Assembly (NCBI RefSeq): GCF_900187455.1
Contig: NZ_FYDX01000002.1
Location: 1-64,000, forward strand
DNA length: 64,000 bases
Origin: Pseudomonas sp. Irchel 3E13
Lineage (GTDB): Bacteria > Pseudomonadota > Gammaproteobacteria > Pseudomonadales > Pseudomonadaceae
Reading direction: 5' to 3'
Shown here: positions 35,805 to 44,925 of the stretch, one piece after another
Position numbering within the stretch: position 1 is the stretch's first letter
Layout of the letters: each line of letters begins with the position of its first letter
Notes under the pieces: model-generated
Databases searched by the model: none
Told to the model about the DNA's origin: nothing
Seen by the model: only the letters and a program-made list of their open reading frames with translations
Made by a program: the position numbers and the translations under genes

Positions 35805-38800
35805 TCAGGCGTCCACCTGACTCCACTGTTTGGCCAGGCGCTTATCGGAAATCGGCACCTTGGTCCCCAGTTGCTGAGCGAACAGCGAGACGCGGTATTC
35901 CTCCAGCCACCAGCGGTACAACTGCAACTGCTCGTCGCGCTTGCCTTCCTGGGCATGCTTGTCGGCGCGGGCCTTGTACTGCGCCCAGCAGTTGCTCAGT
36001 TCGCCGCTCCACACCCGGTCCCGCTGCACTTGCGAGCCCAGTTTCTCCAGACGCAGTTCCACCGCCTTCAGGTAGCGCGGCAGTTCCTTGAGCCACACCC
36101 CCGGGGTTTCCCGGACGAAGCCCGGATAGACCAGATTGGCCAGTTGCTGCTTGATGTCGTTGAGCGCCACGGCCTGGGCCAGGTCGATCTTGCCTTTGAA
36201 GCGCTTCTGCAAACCGTGCCAGAGCTTGAGGATATCCAGCACCAGCCGCGCCAGCCGCTCGGCGTGCTCGCTCCAGTCACCGCGCTTGCGCTCGGCCAGC
36301 GAGGCCAGCGCGGCGCCGTCGCGGGGCAAGGTGCTTTCGCCTTCCAGCACGCAACTGTCGAGGCTGGCCAGCAGGATGTCCTCGACCAGCGATTCGACCC
36401 GGCCCAGCTCGCGGTAGAGCAGGCCCAGTTCGGTCAACCCCGGCAGCTTGCCGCGCAGGAACTTGGCCGGCTCGGCCAGTTGCTGCAACAGCAGGCGCTG
36501 CAAGGCGCGGCGGTGCTGGAACGTGGCTTCGGCCTGGGTCGAGAAACGCCCTTCCTTGACCGTGCCGCCCTCCTCCACCAGCGCCGGATAGACCGTCATC
36601 GACAGCCCGGCGATCTTCTGTTGCGCGGTCTGTTCGACCTTGCTGAAGACCTTGGCTTCCACCGGTTTCTGAGTCTTTTCCGACTGCGGCACGGCCAGCG
36701 CAGCCTGGCTGGCGGCGGCGAAACGCGCGGTCAGCTCGGCCAGGTCGCGGCCTTCGCCAAGGAACTTGCCCTCGCCATCGACCACTTCCAGGTTCATCTT
36801 CAGGTGGTTTTCCACCTGCTCCGCCGCCTCGGCCCAAGCCTCGTCGCTGACCCGCGCGCCGGTCATGCGCAGCAGCTCGCGGCCCAGCGCCTGGGGCAGC
36901 GAGCCCTCGGCGAAGGTCATGCGCGACAGCGCCGCCTTGACGAAGTCCGGCACCGGCACGAAGTTCTTGCGCAGCGCCTTGGGCAGGTTGCGCACCAGGG
37001 CGATGCACTTGGCTTCCAGCAGCCCCGGCACCAGCCATTCCAGGCGCTCGCCCGGCAGGCTCGGCAACAGTGGCGCCGGCACCCGCACGGTGACGCCGTC
37101 GCGTGGATGGTTGGGTTCGAAGTGATAACTCAGCGCCAGGCTCAGATCGCCCAGGCGCAAGGTGTCGGGGTACTGCGCGGCAGTGACTTCGCTGGCCTCG
37201 CGGGCCAGCACGTCTTCGGCACGCATGATCAGCAACTGCGGGTCTTTCTGGCTGTTGACCTTGTACCAGCTGTCGAAGGTGGCGGTCTGGTGGATCTCCG
37301 CCGGCAGCCGCGCTTCGTAGAAGGCGTAGAGGGTTTCTTCGTCGGCGAGAATGTCGCGGCGGCGGGCCTTGGCTTCCAGTTCGTCCAGCTCTTCCAGCAG
37401 GCGTTTGTTGGCCGCCAGGCACTTGGCCCGGGAGTTGATCTCGCCGCCCACCAGGCCTTCGCGGATAAACAGCTCGCGAGACATCTGCGGATCGATCGGC
37501 CCGAAGTGCACCGCACGCCGGCCCACCACGATCAGCCCGTAAAGAGTGACCTGCTCAAACGCCACCACCTGCCCGCGCTTTTTCTCCCAGTGCGGTTCGA
37601 AGTGGTTTTTCTTCAGCAGGTGGCCGGCCAGCGGTTCGATCCAGTCGGAATCGATCTTCGCCACCATGCGCGCATACAGCTTGGTGGTTTCCACCAGTTC
37701 GGCGGTCATCAGCCACTGCGGACGCTTCTTGCCGATGCCCGAAGACGGATGAATCCAGAAGCGCCGCTGGCGCGCACCGAGGTAGTCGCCTTCCTCGGCC
37801 TTGTGGCCGATCTGGCTGAGCAAGCCGGAGAGGATCGCCTTGTGCAGCCGCGGAAAGTCCGCCGGCTCCTTGTTGATGCTCAGTTGCAGGTCGCGGCAGA
37901 TCAGCGCGAGCTGGCGATGGGCATCGCGCCATTCACGCAGGCGCAGGTAATTGAGGAAATTCTTGCGGCACCAGTTGCGCAGCGGGCTGGCGGTCAGCGC
38001 CTGGCGCTGCTCTTCGAAGCCACGCCAGAGATTGACCAGCCCGGCGAAGTCGGAATCCGCGTCTTTCCACTGCGCGTGGGCCTGGTCGGCGGCCTGTTGG
38101 CGTTCCGGCGGCCGCTCGCGCGGGTCCTGCACCGACAGCGCACTGGCGACGATCAAGACTTCCTGCAGGCTGCCCTGCTTGGCGCCTTCCAGCAGCATCC
38201 GGCCCAGCCGCGGGTCCACCGGCAACCGCGCCAATTGGCGGCCCAGCGGCGTGAGCTGGTTCTCGCGGTTGACCGCCGAGAGCTCCTGCAACAGGTTGAA
38301 GCCGTCGCTGATGGCCTTGCCATCCGGCGGCTCGATGAACGGGAACGCGTCGATCTCGCCGAGGCGCAGGTGCAGCATCTGCAGGATCACCGCGGCGAGG
38401 TTGGTGCGCAGGATTTCAGGATCGGTGAAAGCCGGCCGCGCGTTGAAATCCTCTTCGCTGTACAGGCGCACACAAATGCCCGGCTCGACCCGGCCGCAAC
38501 GGCCCTTGCGCTGGTTGGCGCTGGCCTGGGAAACGGCCTCGATCGGCAGGCGCTGGACCTTGGCGCGGTAGCTGTAGCGGCTGATGCGCGCGGTGCCGCT
38601 GTCGATCACATAACGGATACCCGGCACCGTCAGCGAGGTTTCCGCGACGTTGGTCGCCAGCACCACGCGACGCCCCGGATGGGACTGGAAAATGCGCTGC
38701 TGCTCGGCCGGCGACAGCCGCGCATACAACGGCAAAATCTCGGTGTGGCGCAACTGCGCCTTGCGCAGCATCTCGGCGGCGTCGCGAATCTCGCGCTCGC

Positions 38801-39716
38801 CGGGCAGGAACACCAGCACGTCGCCCGGGCCTTTGCCGACACTGCGCTCATGGGCGGCGATTTCATCGAGAGTGGCGAGGATCGCCTGGTCCACCGTCAG
38901 GTCGTCCTCGACGCGGTTGCCCTCCTCGTCCTGCTCGCTGGTCAGCGGGCGATACCAGGTGTCCACCGGGTAGGTGCGGCCGGACACTTCGATGATCGGC
39001 GCGTCGTTGAAGTGCTTGGAGAAGCGCTCCAGGTCGATGGTCGCCGAGGTAATGATGACTTTCAGGTCGGGACGGCGCGGCAACAGGGTTTTCAGGTAGC
39101 CCAGCAGGAAGTCGATGTTCAGGCTGCGTTCGTGGGCTTCGTCGACGATGATCGTGTCGTAGCGTTCGAGGAAGCGGTCGTGCTGGGTTTCGACCAGGAG
39201 GATGCCGTCGGTCATCAGCTTGACCAGAGTATTGGCGTCGCTCTGGTCTTCGAAACGCACCTGGTAACCGACCAGCGCGCCCAGCGGCGTGCCCATTTCC
39301 TCGGCGACCCGGGCGGCGACGCTGCGCGCCGCGATACGGCGCGGCTGGGTATGGGCGATCTGGCCGAACTGGCCACGGCCCAGCTCCAGGCAGATCTTCG
39401 GCAACTGGGTGGTTTTGCCCGAGCCGGTCTCGCCGGCAATGATCACCACCTGGTTTTCCGCCACCAGCTTCTTGATTTCGTCGCGCTTGGCGGCAATCGG
39501 CAGGCTGTCGTCGTAGCGGATCCGCGGGATGCTGGCCTGGCGTGCGGCGGCCTGGTCGCAGGAGGCCTGGACCTTCGCAGCCCACTGGGCAAGCTTTGCC
39601 TCGTCCGGGCGCTTGCGCAGCTCGTGCAATTGCCGGCGCAGGCGATGGCGCTCGGCGATCATGGCGTGGTCGATATTTTTCAACAGTTGCCCGATGGCGG
39701 CGTTCTGGTCAGTCAT
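35805..39716 (-). CDS. hrpA: HrpA-type ATP-dependent DEAH-box RNA helicase
   Basis: 1303 residues, the usual HrpA length. Motif I GETGSGKTTQL, DEAH in VDEAHERSLN, III SAT, V ATNVAETSLT and VI NQRKGRCGR. C-terminal half holds the HrpA-specific DUF3418-like region. Mediates RNA unwinding, including rescue of stalled ribosomes in E. coli. Start ATG 39716; ribosome site weak. Large antisense ORFs in this region are shadows of the GC-rich coding strand. Confidence 0.94.
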   Translation of the reverse strand: MTDQNAAIGQLLKNIDHAMIAERHRLRRQLHELRKRPDEAKLAQWAAKVQASCDQAAARQASIPRIRYDDSLPIAAKRDEIKKLVAENQVVIIAGETGSGKTTQLPKICLELGRGQFGQIAHTQPRRIAARSVAARVAEEMGTPLGALVGYQVRFEDQSDANTLVKLMTDGILLVETQHDRFLERYDTIIVDEAHERSLNIDFLLGYLKTLLPRRPDLKVIITSATIDLERFSKHFNDAPIIEVSGRTYPVDTWYRPLTSEQDEEGNRVEDDLTVDQAILATLDEIAAHERSVGKGPGDVLVFLPGEREIRDAAEMLRKAQLRHTEILPLYARLSPAEQQRIFQSHPGRRVVLATNVAETSLTVPGIRYVIDSGTARISRYSYRAKVQRLPIEAVSQASANQRKGRCGRVEPGICVRLYSEEDFNARPAFTDPEILRTNLAAVILQMLHLRLGEIDAFPFIEPPDGKAISDGFNLLQELSAVNRENQLTPLGRQLARLPVDPRLGRMLLEGAKQGSLQEVLIVASALSVQDPRERPPERQQAADQAHAQWKDADSDFAGLVNLWRGFEEQRQALTASPLRNWCRKNFLNYLRLREWRDAHRQLALICRDLQLSINKEPADFPRLHKAILSGLLSQIGHKAEEGDYLGARQRRFWIHPSSGIGKKRPQWLMTAELVETTKLYARMVAKIDSDWIEPLAGHLLKKNHFEPHWEKKRGQVVAFEQVTLYGLIVVGRRAVHFGPIDPQMSRELFIREGLVGGEINSRAKCLAANKRLLEELDELEAKARRRDILADEETLYAFYEARLPAEIHQTATFDSWYKVNSQKDPQLLIMRAEDVLAREASEVTAAQYPDTLRLGDLSLALSYHFEPNHPRDGVTVRVPAPLLPSLPGERLEWLVPGLLEAKCIALVRNLPKALRKNFVPVPDFVKAALSRMTFAEGSLPQALGRELLRMTGARVSDEAWAEAAEQVENHLKMNLEVVDGEGKFLGEGRDLAELTARFAAASQAALAVPQSEKTQKPVEAKVFSKVEQTAQQKIAGLSMTVYPALVEEGGTVKEGRFSTQAEATFQHRRALQRLLLQQLAEPAKFLRGKLPGLTELGLLYRELGRVESLVEDILLASLDSCVLEGESTLPRDGAALASLAERKRGDWSEHAERLARLVLDILKLWHGLQKRFKGKIDLAQAVALNDIKQQLANLVYPGFVRETPGVWLKELPRYLKAVELRLEKLGSQVQRDRVWSGELSNCWAQYKARADKHAQEGKRDEQLQLYRWWLEEYRVSLFAQQLGTKVPISDKRLAKQWSQVDA

Positions 39717-39900
39717 GAGGTCTTTCGAGGGGCAGGTGGGCCCTGCCTGGACTTATCGGCTTTGGTTGGGCGGCGATTGTCGCAGATTTGCCCCGCCTCG
39801 GCACGGCCTGCGGGGCCGGCGGGATTGTTTAGCCATGGCTTGACTGAAGGTATACAAACGCCAATTTAATGAACCTTCGACGGCGTGGGAGTATCGCTGC
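39717..39900. promoter_or_regulatory. Divergent promoter region between hrpA and puuA-type genes
   Basis: Possible promoter for the plus-strand unit: TTGACT (39840-39845), 17 bases, AATTTA (39863-39868), followed by GGGAG and the ATG of the small ORF at 39901. The match is moderate. GGTATACAAA inside the spacer resembles half of a GntR-type site. Confidence 0.35.
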
Positions 39901-40059
39901 ATGACTTCACCCGCCGCCGTGCCCCGTCCCAACCAGGCCCCTTCGTTCCCGAAGGTGCGGGCCCGCCGTGGTGAAAACCCGCTGTTCAATGTGATCCTCG
40001 CCTTCTGGGCGCTGTGGCACTGCCGCCACGCCCGCCCGCCAGACACCACGCTCTCCTGA
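39901..40059 (+). CDS. 52-codon ORF ahead of puuA-type gene (leader or small protein)
   Basis: MTSPAAVPRPNQAPSFPK then RARRGENPLFNVILAFWALWHCRHARPP; 52 residues. It has a proper GGGAG nine bases before ATG and lies in the otherwise over-long leader of the glutamylpolyamine synthetase gene. The centre (NVILAFWALW) is hydrophobic and could be a short membrane or amphipathic segment; the rest is basic and Pro-rich. Not recognised. It could be a regulatory leader peptide or a small protein co-expressed with puuA/puuB. Confidence 0.5.
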   Translation: MTSPAAVPRPNQAPSFPKVRARRGENPLFNVILAFWALWHCRHARPPDTTLS

Positions 40060-40160
40060 CCGATTCCTCGGCCGCGCCCGTGCGCCGGCCTTTCCGTCGA
40101 TGACCGCCCGCCGTTGCGCGGCCGGTCCTGTGCGCTGCCATGGCGCAAGCGAGAGCACCC

Positions 40161-41525
40161 ATGCACTTTGCCCCTGTAGAACAGGCCCGGGCATTCCTGG
40201 CCGCCAACCCCGATATCGAGATGTTCGAGCTGTTTATCCTCGACGCCAATGGCGTGCCTCGCGGCAAGCTGCTGCACCGCGAGGAACTGCTGGCGGTCTA
40301 CGAAAGCGGGCGGCCGCTGCCCAGCACCATCCTCGGCCTGACCCTGCACGGCGAAGATGTGGAAAACTCCGGGCTGGTCTGGGATGTCGGCGATATCGAC
40401 TGCCGCGCCTATCCGCTGGAAGGCAGCCTGGTGCGCCTGCCGTGGCGGCAGATTCCCACGGCGGCGGTGCAGGTCAGCATGCACCCGAGCGAGGGCCTGC
40501 CGGCGACCATCGCCGATCCTCGCCACGTGTTGGTGCGGGTGGTCGACGCGCTCAAGGCCGAGGGTTATCACCCGGTGATGGCCTGCGAACTGGAGTTCTA
40601 CCTGCTCGACCAGAAGCGCGACCACCAAGGCCGACCGCAACCGGCGCTGGACGCCGACGGTGGGCGACCGCGAAGCACGCAGGTCTATGGCCTGCGTGAA
40701 CTGGAACAGATCGAACCCTTCCTCGCTGACCTCTACGCCGCCTGCAAGGCCCAGGGCATTCCGGCTCGCACCGCGATTTCGGAATACGCCCCCGGCCAGG
40801 TGGAAATCACCCTGGAACACGGCGATGCCCTGCTGGCGATGGACCAGGCGGTGCGCTACAAGCGGCTGGTCAAGGGGGTGGCGCACAAGCACGGCATGCA
40901 GGCCTGTTTCATGGCCAAGCCGTTCGACCACCTGGCCGGCACCGGCATGCACCTGCATGTGAGCCTGGCCGATGCCGACGGCAATAACCTGTTCGCCAGC
41001 GAAGACCCGGCCGGCACCCCGCTGTTGCGCCAGGCCGTGGGCGGCATGCTCGATGCGCTGCTCGATTCGCTGCTGCTGTTCTGCCCCAACGCCAACTCCT
41101 ACCGCCGCTTCCAGGCCAACAGCTATGCGCCGCTGGCGCCGACCTGGGGCATCGACAACCGCACCGTGAGCCTGCGTGTGCCCGGCGGCCCGGCGCCGAC
41201 CCGGCATATCGAACACCGCATCTGCGGCGCCGACGCCAACCCTTATCTGGCCGCCGCCGCCCTGCTCGGCGCGGTCCATCACGGCCTGCGCTTGCAGCTC
41301 GACCCCGGCGCGCCGGTGGAAGGCAACGGCTACGCCCAGGCCACCGAACTGCTGCCCACCGACTGGCTCAGCTCGCTCACCGCGCTGGAACGCTCGGCCT
41401 GGGCCCGCGACACCCTGGGCGCCGAGTTCCTCGGCGTGTACCTGGCGGTCAAGCGCGCGGAGTACCGCCAGTTCATGGCCGAAGTCGGCGAACAAGACTG
41501 GCGCTGGTACCTGACCCAGGCCTGA
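40161..41525 (+). CDS. puuA: Glutamine-synthetase-family gamma-glutamylpolyamine synthetase (PuuA/PauA-like)
   Basis: Ligates glutamate to a polyamine or other amine as first step of gamma-glutamyl catabolism. 454 residues from ATG 40161 (GAGAG five bases upstream; an ATG at 40140 has no ribosome site). GS-fold motifs: AISEYAPGQVEITLEH, the ATP-site MHLHVSL, the glutamate-site region RRFQANSYAPLAPTWGIDNR, and EHRICGADANPYLAAAALL. The adjacent PuuB-type oxidase supports polyamine use; the exact amine is not known. Pseudomonas carries several paralogues. Confidence 0.88.
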   Translation: MHFAPVEQARAFLAANPDIEMFELFILDANGVPRGKLLHREELLAVYESGRPLPSTILGLTLHGEDVENSGLVWDVGDIDCRAYPLEGSLVRLPWRQIPTAAVQVSMHPSEGLPATIADPRHVLVRVVDALKAEGYHPVMACELEFYLLDQKRDHQGRPQPALDADGGRPRSTQVYGLRELEQIEPFLADLYAACKAQGIPARTAISEYAPGQVEITLEHGDALLAMDQAVRYKRLVKGVAHKHGMQACFMAKPFDHLAGTGMHLHVSLADADGNNLFASEDPAGTPLLRQAVGGMLDALLDSLLLFCPNANSYRRFQANSYAPLAPTWGIDNRTVSLRVPGGPAPTRHIEHRICGADANPYLAAAALLGAVHHGLRLQLDPGAPVEGNGYAQATELLPTDWLSSLTALERSAWARDTLGAEFLGVYLAVKRAEYRQFMAEVGEQDWRWYLTQA

Positions 41526-41559
41526 ACCGACTTCTCTTTTTCCGCCAAGGATCCGAATC

Positions 41560-42867
41560 ATGAATGCAGCTTTGAACTCGCGTACCGCGCAGCGCGCCGC
41601 GTCCTACTACGCCGCCAGCCTCAACGACCCGACCCAGTACCCGACCCTGCAAGGCACGGTCGAGGTCGATGTGGTGATCATCGGCGGCGGCTTCACCGGC
41701 GTTGCCAGCGCGGTGGAACTGGCCGAGCGCGGCCTTAAAGTCGCCATCGTCGAAACCAACCGCATCGGCTGGGGCGCCAGCGGGCGCAACGGCGGGCAGG
41801 TCACCGGCAGCCTGTCCGGCGATGAAGCGATGCGTAAACAGATGCGCGGCAAACTGGGCGATGACGTCGATGATTTCATCTGGCACCTGCGCTTTCGCGG
41901 CCACCAGATCATCGAGCAGCGGGTGCAGCGCTATGGCATCGACTGCGACCTCAAGCACGGTCACCTGCACGCGGCGATGAAGCCGTCGCACATGGCCGAA
42001 CTGCGCGCCTTCGCCGAAGAAGCCGAGCGGCGCGGCATGGGCGATCAGGTGCAGTTGCTGGACCGCGAAGGCATGCGCCAGCACCTGGATTCGCCGCTGT
42101 ACCTCGGCGCGCTGAAAAACCTGCGCAACCTGCACCTGCACCCGCTCAACCTGTGCCTGGGCGAAGCCCGCGCCGCCCACAGCCTGGGCGCGCTGATCTT
42201 CGAGAACTCGGAGGTGCTGGACATCGTGCATGGCGCGAACCCGGCAGTGGTCACCGCCCAGGGCCGGATCAACGCGAAGCAGGTGCTGCTGGCCGGCGAC
42301 GTCTATCACAAGCTCGAGCCGGGCCAACTCAAGGGCAAGATCTTCCCGGCCATGGGCGGCATCGTCACCACCGCGCCATTGGGCGACCTGGCAAAGCAGA
42401 TCAACCCGCAGGATCTGGCGGTGTACGACTGCCGTTTCGTCCTCGACTACTACCGCATGACCGCCGATGGCCGCCTGCTGTTCGGCGGTGGCGCCAACTA
42501 CTCCGGTCGCGACTCACGGGATATCGCCGGCGAACTGCGGCCGTGCATCGAGCGCACGTTCCCGGCGCTGAAAGGCGTGCCGATCGAGTTCCAGTGGAGT
42601 TGCGCCATGGGCATCGTGGTCAACCGCATTCCGCAACTGGGCAAGCTGTCGGACAACGTCTGGTACTGCCAGGGCTATTCCGGGCATGGCGTTGCCAGCA
42701 GCCACATCATGGGCGAGATCATGGCCGAGGCGATTACCGGGACGCTGGAGAAATTCGACACCTTCGCCGGCTGCTCGCATGTGCGCGTGCCGCTGGGCGA
42801 TGTGCTGGGGAATCCGCTGTTGGCGGCGGGGATGTGGTACTACCAGATGCTTGAGAAATTGCGCTGA
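41560..42867 (+). CDS. puuB: Gamma-glutamylpolyamine oxidoreductase (FAD, PuuB/PauB-like)
   Basis: 435 residues. FAD-binding VVIIGGGFTGVASAVELAERG and GASGRNGGQV near the N-terminus; DAO fold with GYSGHGVASSHIMGEI near the end. Oxidises the gamma-glutamyl-amine made by the upstream synthetase. 34-bp gap to puuA, so co-transcribed. A perfect REPIN follows. Confidence 0.9.
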   Translation: MNAALNSRTAQRAASYYAASLNDPTQYPTLQGTVEVDVVIIGGGFTGVASAVELAERGLKVAIVETNRIGWGASGRNGGQVTGSLSGDEAMRKQMRGKLGDDVDDFIWHLRFRGHQIIEQRVQRYGIDCDLKHGHLHAAMKPSHMAELRAFAEEAERRGMGDQVQLLDREGMRQHLDSPLYLGALKNLRNLHLHPLNLCLGEARAAHSLGALIFENSEVLDIVHGANPAVVTAQGRINAKQVLLAGDVYHKLEPGQLKGKIFPAMGGIVTTAPLGDLAKQINPQDLAVYDCRFVLDYYRMTADGRLLFGGGANYSGRDSRDIAGELRPCIERTFPALKGVPIEFQWSCAMGIVVNRIPQLGKLSDNVWYCQGYSGHGVASSHIMGEIMAEAITGTLEKFDTFAGCSHVRVPLGDVLGNPLLAAGMWYYQMLEKLR

Positions 42868-42872
42868 AGCCT

Positions 42873-42923
42873 CTTCGCGAGCAAGCTCGCTCCTACAGTG
42901 TAGGAGCGAGCTTGCTCGCGAAG
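42873..42923. repeat. REPIN: perfect palindromic REP pair
   Basis: Two 25-base arms are perfect reverse complements around a single G: CTTCGCGAGCAAGCTCGC then TCCTACA, and the mirror arm. Same core as at 11774-11846. It separates puuB from the convergent fadD1 gene and may serve as a transcription or mRNA-stability boundary. Confidence 0.92.
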
Positions 42924-42931
42924 GATTTGAA

Positions 42932-44629
42932 TCAAGCGATCTTCTTGAGACCCAACTTCTTCAACTCTTCATCCCGCAGCTCGCGCCGCAGGATCTTGCC
43001 GACGTTGGTGGTCGGCAAGGTATCGCGGAACTCGACGAAGCGCGGCACCTTGTAGCCGGTGACGTTGGCACGCATGTGCTCCATCACCTGCTCGCGGGTC
43101 AGGGTCACGCCCGGCTTGACCACGATGAACACCTTGATGAGCTCGCCCGACTTCTCGTCCGGCACGCCGATAGCCGCGCATTGCAGCACACCCGGCAGGG
43201 TCGCCATGACATCTTCCAGCTCGTTGGGGTACACGTTGAAGCCGGACACCAGGATCATGTCTTTCTTGCGATCGACAATCCGCATGTAGCCGTCCGGCCG
43301 GATAACCGCGATGTCACCCGTCTTCAACCAGCCTTCGGCATCGAGGATTTCGGCGGTGGCGTCCGGACGCTGCCAGTAGCCCTTCATCACTTGCGGGCCC
43401 TTGACGCACAACTCGCCCACTTCACCCAGCGGCAACTCGTTGCCGGCATCGTCAACCACCCGACACAGGGTCGAGGGCACCGGAATGCCAATGGTGCCGG
43501 CCTGGATGTTCTGCGCCGGGTTGACCGACGCTACCGGGCTGGTCTCGGTCATGCCGTAGCCTTCGCAGATCGCGCAACCGGTCACGTCTTTCCAGCGCTC
43601 GCCGACCGATAACTGCAAGGCCATGCCGCCGGAGAGGGTCACTTTCAGCGCCGAGAAGTCCAGAGCGCGGAAACCTTCGTTGTTGCACAGGGCAACGAAC
43701 AGGGTGTTCAGCCCGACGAAGCCGCTGAACTTCCACTTCGACAGTTCCTTGACCATCGCCGGCAGGTCACGCGGGTTGCTGATCAGGATGTTGTGACCGC
43801 CGATCAGCATCATCGCCATGCAGTGAAAGGTGAAGGCGTAGATGTGATAGAGCGGCAGCGGGGTGATGAGGATTTCGCAGCCTTCATTGAGGTTCGAACC
43901 CATCAGCGCCTTGCACTGCAGCATGTTGGCCACCAGGTTGCGGTGGGTCAGCATGGCGCCCTTGGCAACGCCGGTGGTGCCGCCGGTGTATTGCAGGACG
44001 GCAACGTCGTCATGGGCCGGCGAGGCTTCCTTGACCGACTTGCCGCGCCCCTTGGCCAGGGCATCGTTGAACTTCACGGCGGTAGGCAGGTGATAGGCCG
44101 GCACCATCTTCTTCACGTACTTGATCACGCTGTTGACCAGCAGCCGCTTGAGCGGTGGCAGCAGGTCGGCAACCTCGGTGACGATGATGTGCTTGACCTG
44201 GGTCTTGGGCACGACTTTCTCGGCCAGGTGCGCCATGTTCGCCAGGCACACCAGCGCCTTGACGCCCGCGTCGTTGAATTGATGTTCCATTTCCCGCGCC
44301 GTGTAGAGCGGGTTGGTGTTGACCACGATCAGGCCGGCGCGCATGGCGCCGAAGACCGCGACAGGGTATTGCAGAACGTTCGGCAGTTGAACGGCAATGC
44401 GGTCGCCGGGTTGCAGGTCGGTGTGCTGCTGCAGATAAGCAGCAAAGGCACCGGACAACTCGTACAATTCGCCGTAAGTCAGGGTCTTGCCCAAGTTGCT
44501 GAATGCCGGTTTATCGGCAAAGCGCTGGCAGGACTGCTTCAACACCGCTTGGATATTCGGATACTCATCAGGATTGATTTGCGAGGCAACCCCGGCTGGG
44601 TACTTATCCTTCCAAAAGTTTTCAATCAT
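42932..44629 (-). CDS. fadD1: Long-chain fatty acyl-CoA ligase FadD1
   Basis: Activates fatty acids with ATP and CoA for beta-oxidation. 565 residues from ATG 44629 (GGAGGAG about ten bases upstream). AMP-binding motif YTGGTTGVAKGA; YGMTETSPVAS; FACS motif WLKTGDIAVIRPDGYMRIVDRKKDMI; C-terminal Lys in TNVGKILRREL. N-terminus IENFWKDKYPAG matches P. aeruginosa FadD1 as recalled; fadD2 lies upstream on the same strand. Confidence 0.93.
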   Translation of the reverse strand: MIENFWKDKYPAGVASQINPDEYPNIQAVLKQSCQRFADKPAFSNLGKTLTYGELYELSGAFAAYLQQHTDLQPGDRIAVQLPNVLQYPVAVFGAMRAGLIVVNTNPLYTAREMEHQFNDAGVKALVCLANMAHLAEKVVPKTQVKHIIVTEVADLLPPLKRLLVNSVIKYVKKMVPAYHLPTAVKFNDALAKGRGKSVKEASPAHDDVAVLQYTGGTTGVAKGAMLTHRNLVANMLQCKALMGSNLNEGCEILITPLPLYHIYAFTFHCMAMMLIGGHNILISNPRDLPAMVKELSKWKFSGFVGLNTLFVALCNNEGFRALDFSALKVTLSGGMALQLSVGERWKDVTGCAICEGYGMTETSPVASVNPAQNIQAGTIGIPVPSTLCRVVDDAGNELPLGEVGELCVKGPQVMKGYWQRPDATAEILDAEGWLKTGDIAVIRPDGYMRIVDRKKDMILVSGFNVYPNELEDVMATLPGVLQCAAIGVPDEKSGELIKVFIVVKPGVTLTREQVMEHMRANVTGYKVPRFVEFRDTLPTTNVGKILRRELRDEELKKLGLKKIA

Positions 44630-44696
44630 GGAAGCCCACTCCTCCAGCACAGCGAATTCTTCACCGCGTCGATGCGATTATTATTGATATTTGATG

Positions 44697-44715
44697 TCGG
44701 TTTATTGCAAACCGA
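44697..44715. promoter_or_regulatory. Palindrome upstream of fadD1
   Basis: TCGGTTT (44697-44703), ATTGC, AAACCGA (44709-44715): perfect seven-base arms, 68 bases upstream of the fadD1 start. It may be an operator for a fatty-acid regulator; the arm orientation (GGTTT..AAACC) is the reverse of the published PsrA pattern. The remainder of the 296-bp fadD1-fadD2 gap is AT-rich with no gene seen. Confidence 0.45.
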
Positions 44716-44925
44716 TTGATCAGAAGCGCGCCGAGAGTAGCAGCTTTACCAGGGGTCGCCTAGAGCTAAAGCGGCCCAACTGGTCACTAAAATGACTCAT
44801 GAATAATCATTGGTCATGTTTAGAGTAAAGATTCTAGGCGCGAGTAAAAGCCATAAATAACAAGCCGCAGGATAGTGCGACAAACCGCTCTATCCTGCCG
44901 CTTTCAGCTTATAGCTTGTAGCTGC

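Noticed and set aside
35586-39869. 1427-codon plus-strand ORF opposite hrpA
   Set aside because: Exact antisense of the helicase gene with all its motifs on the other strand; no ribosome site or domains.
39753-41561. 602-codon minus-strand ORF opposite puuA
   Set aside because: Antisense shadow; the sense frame has all glutamine synthetase motifs.
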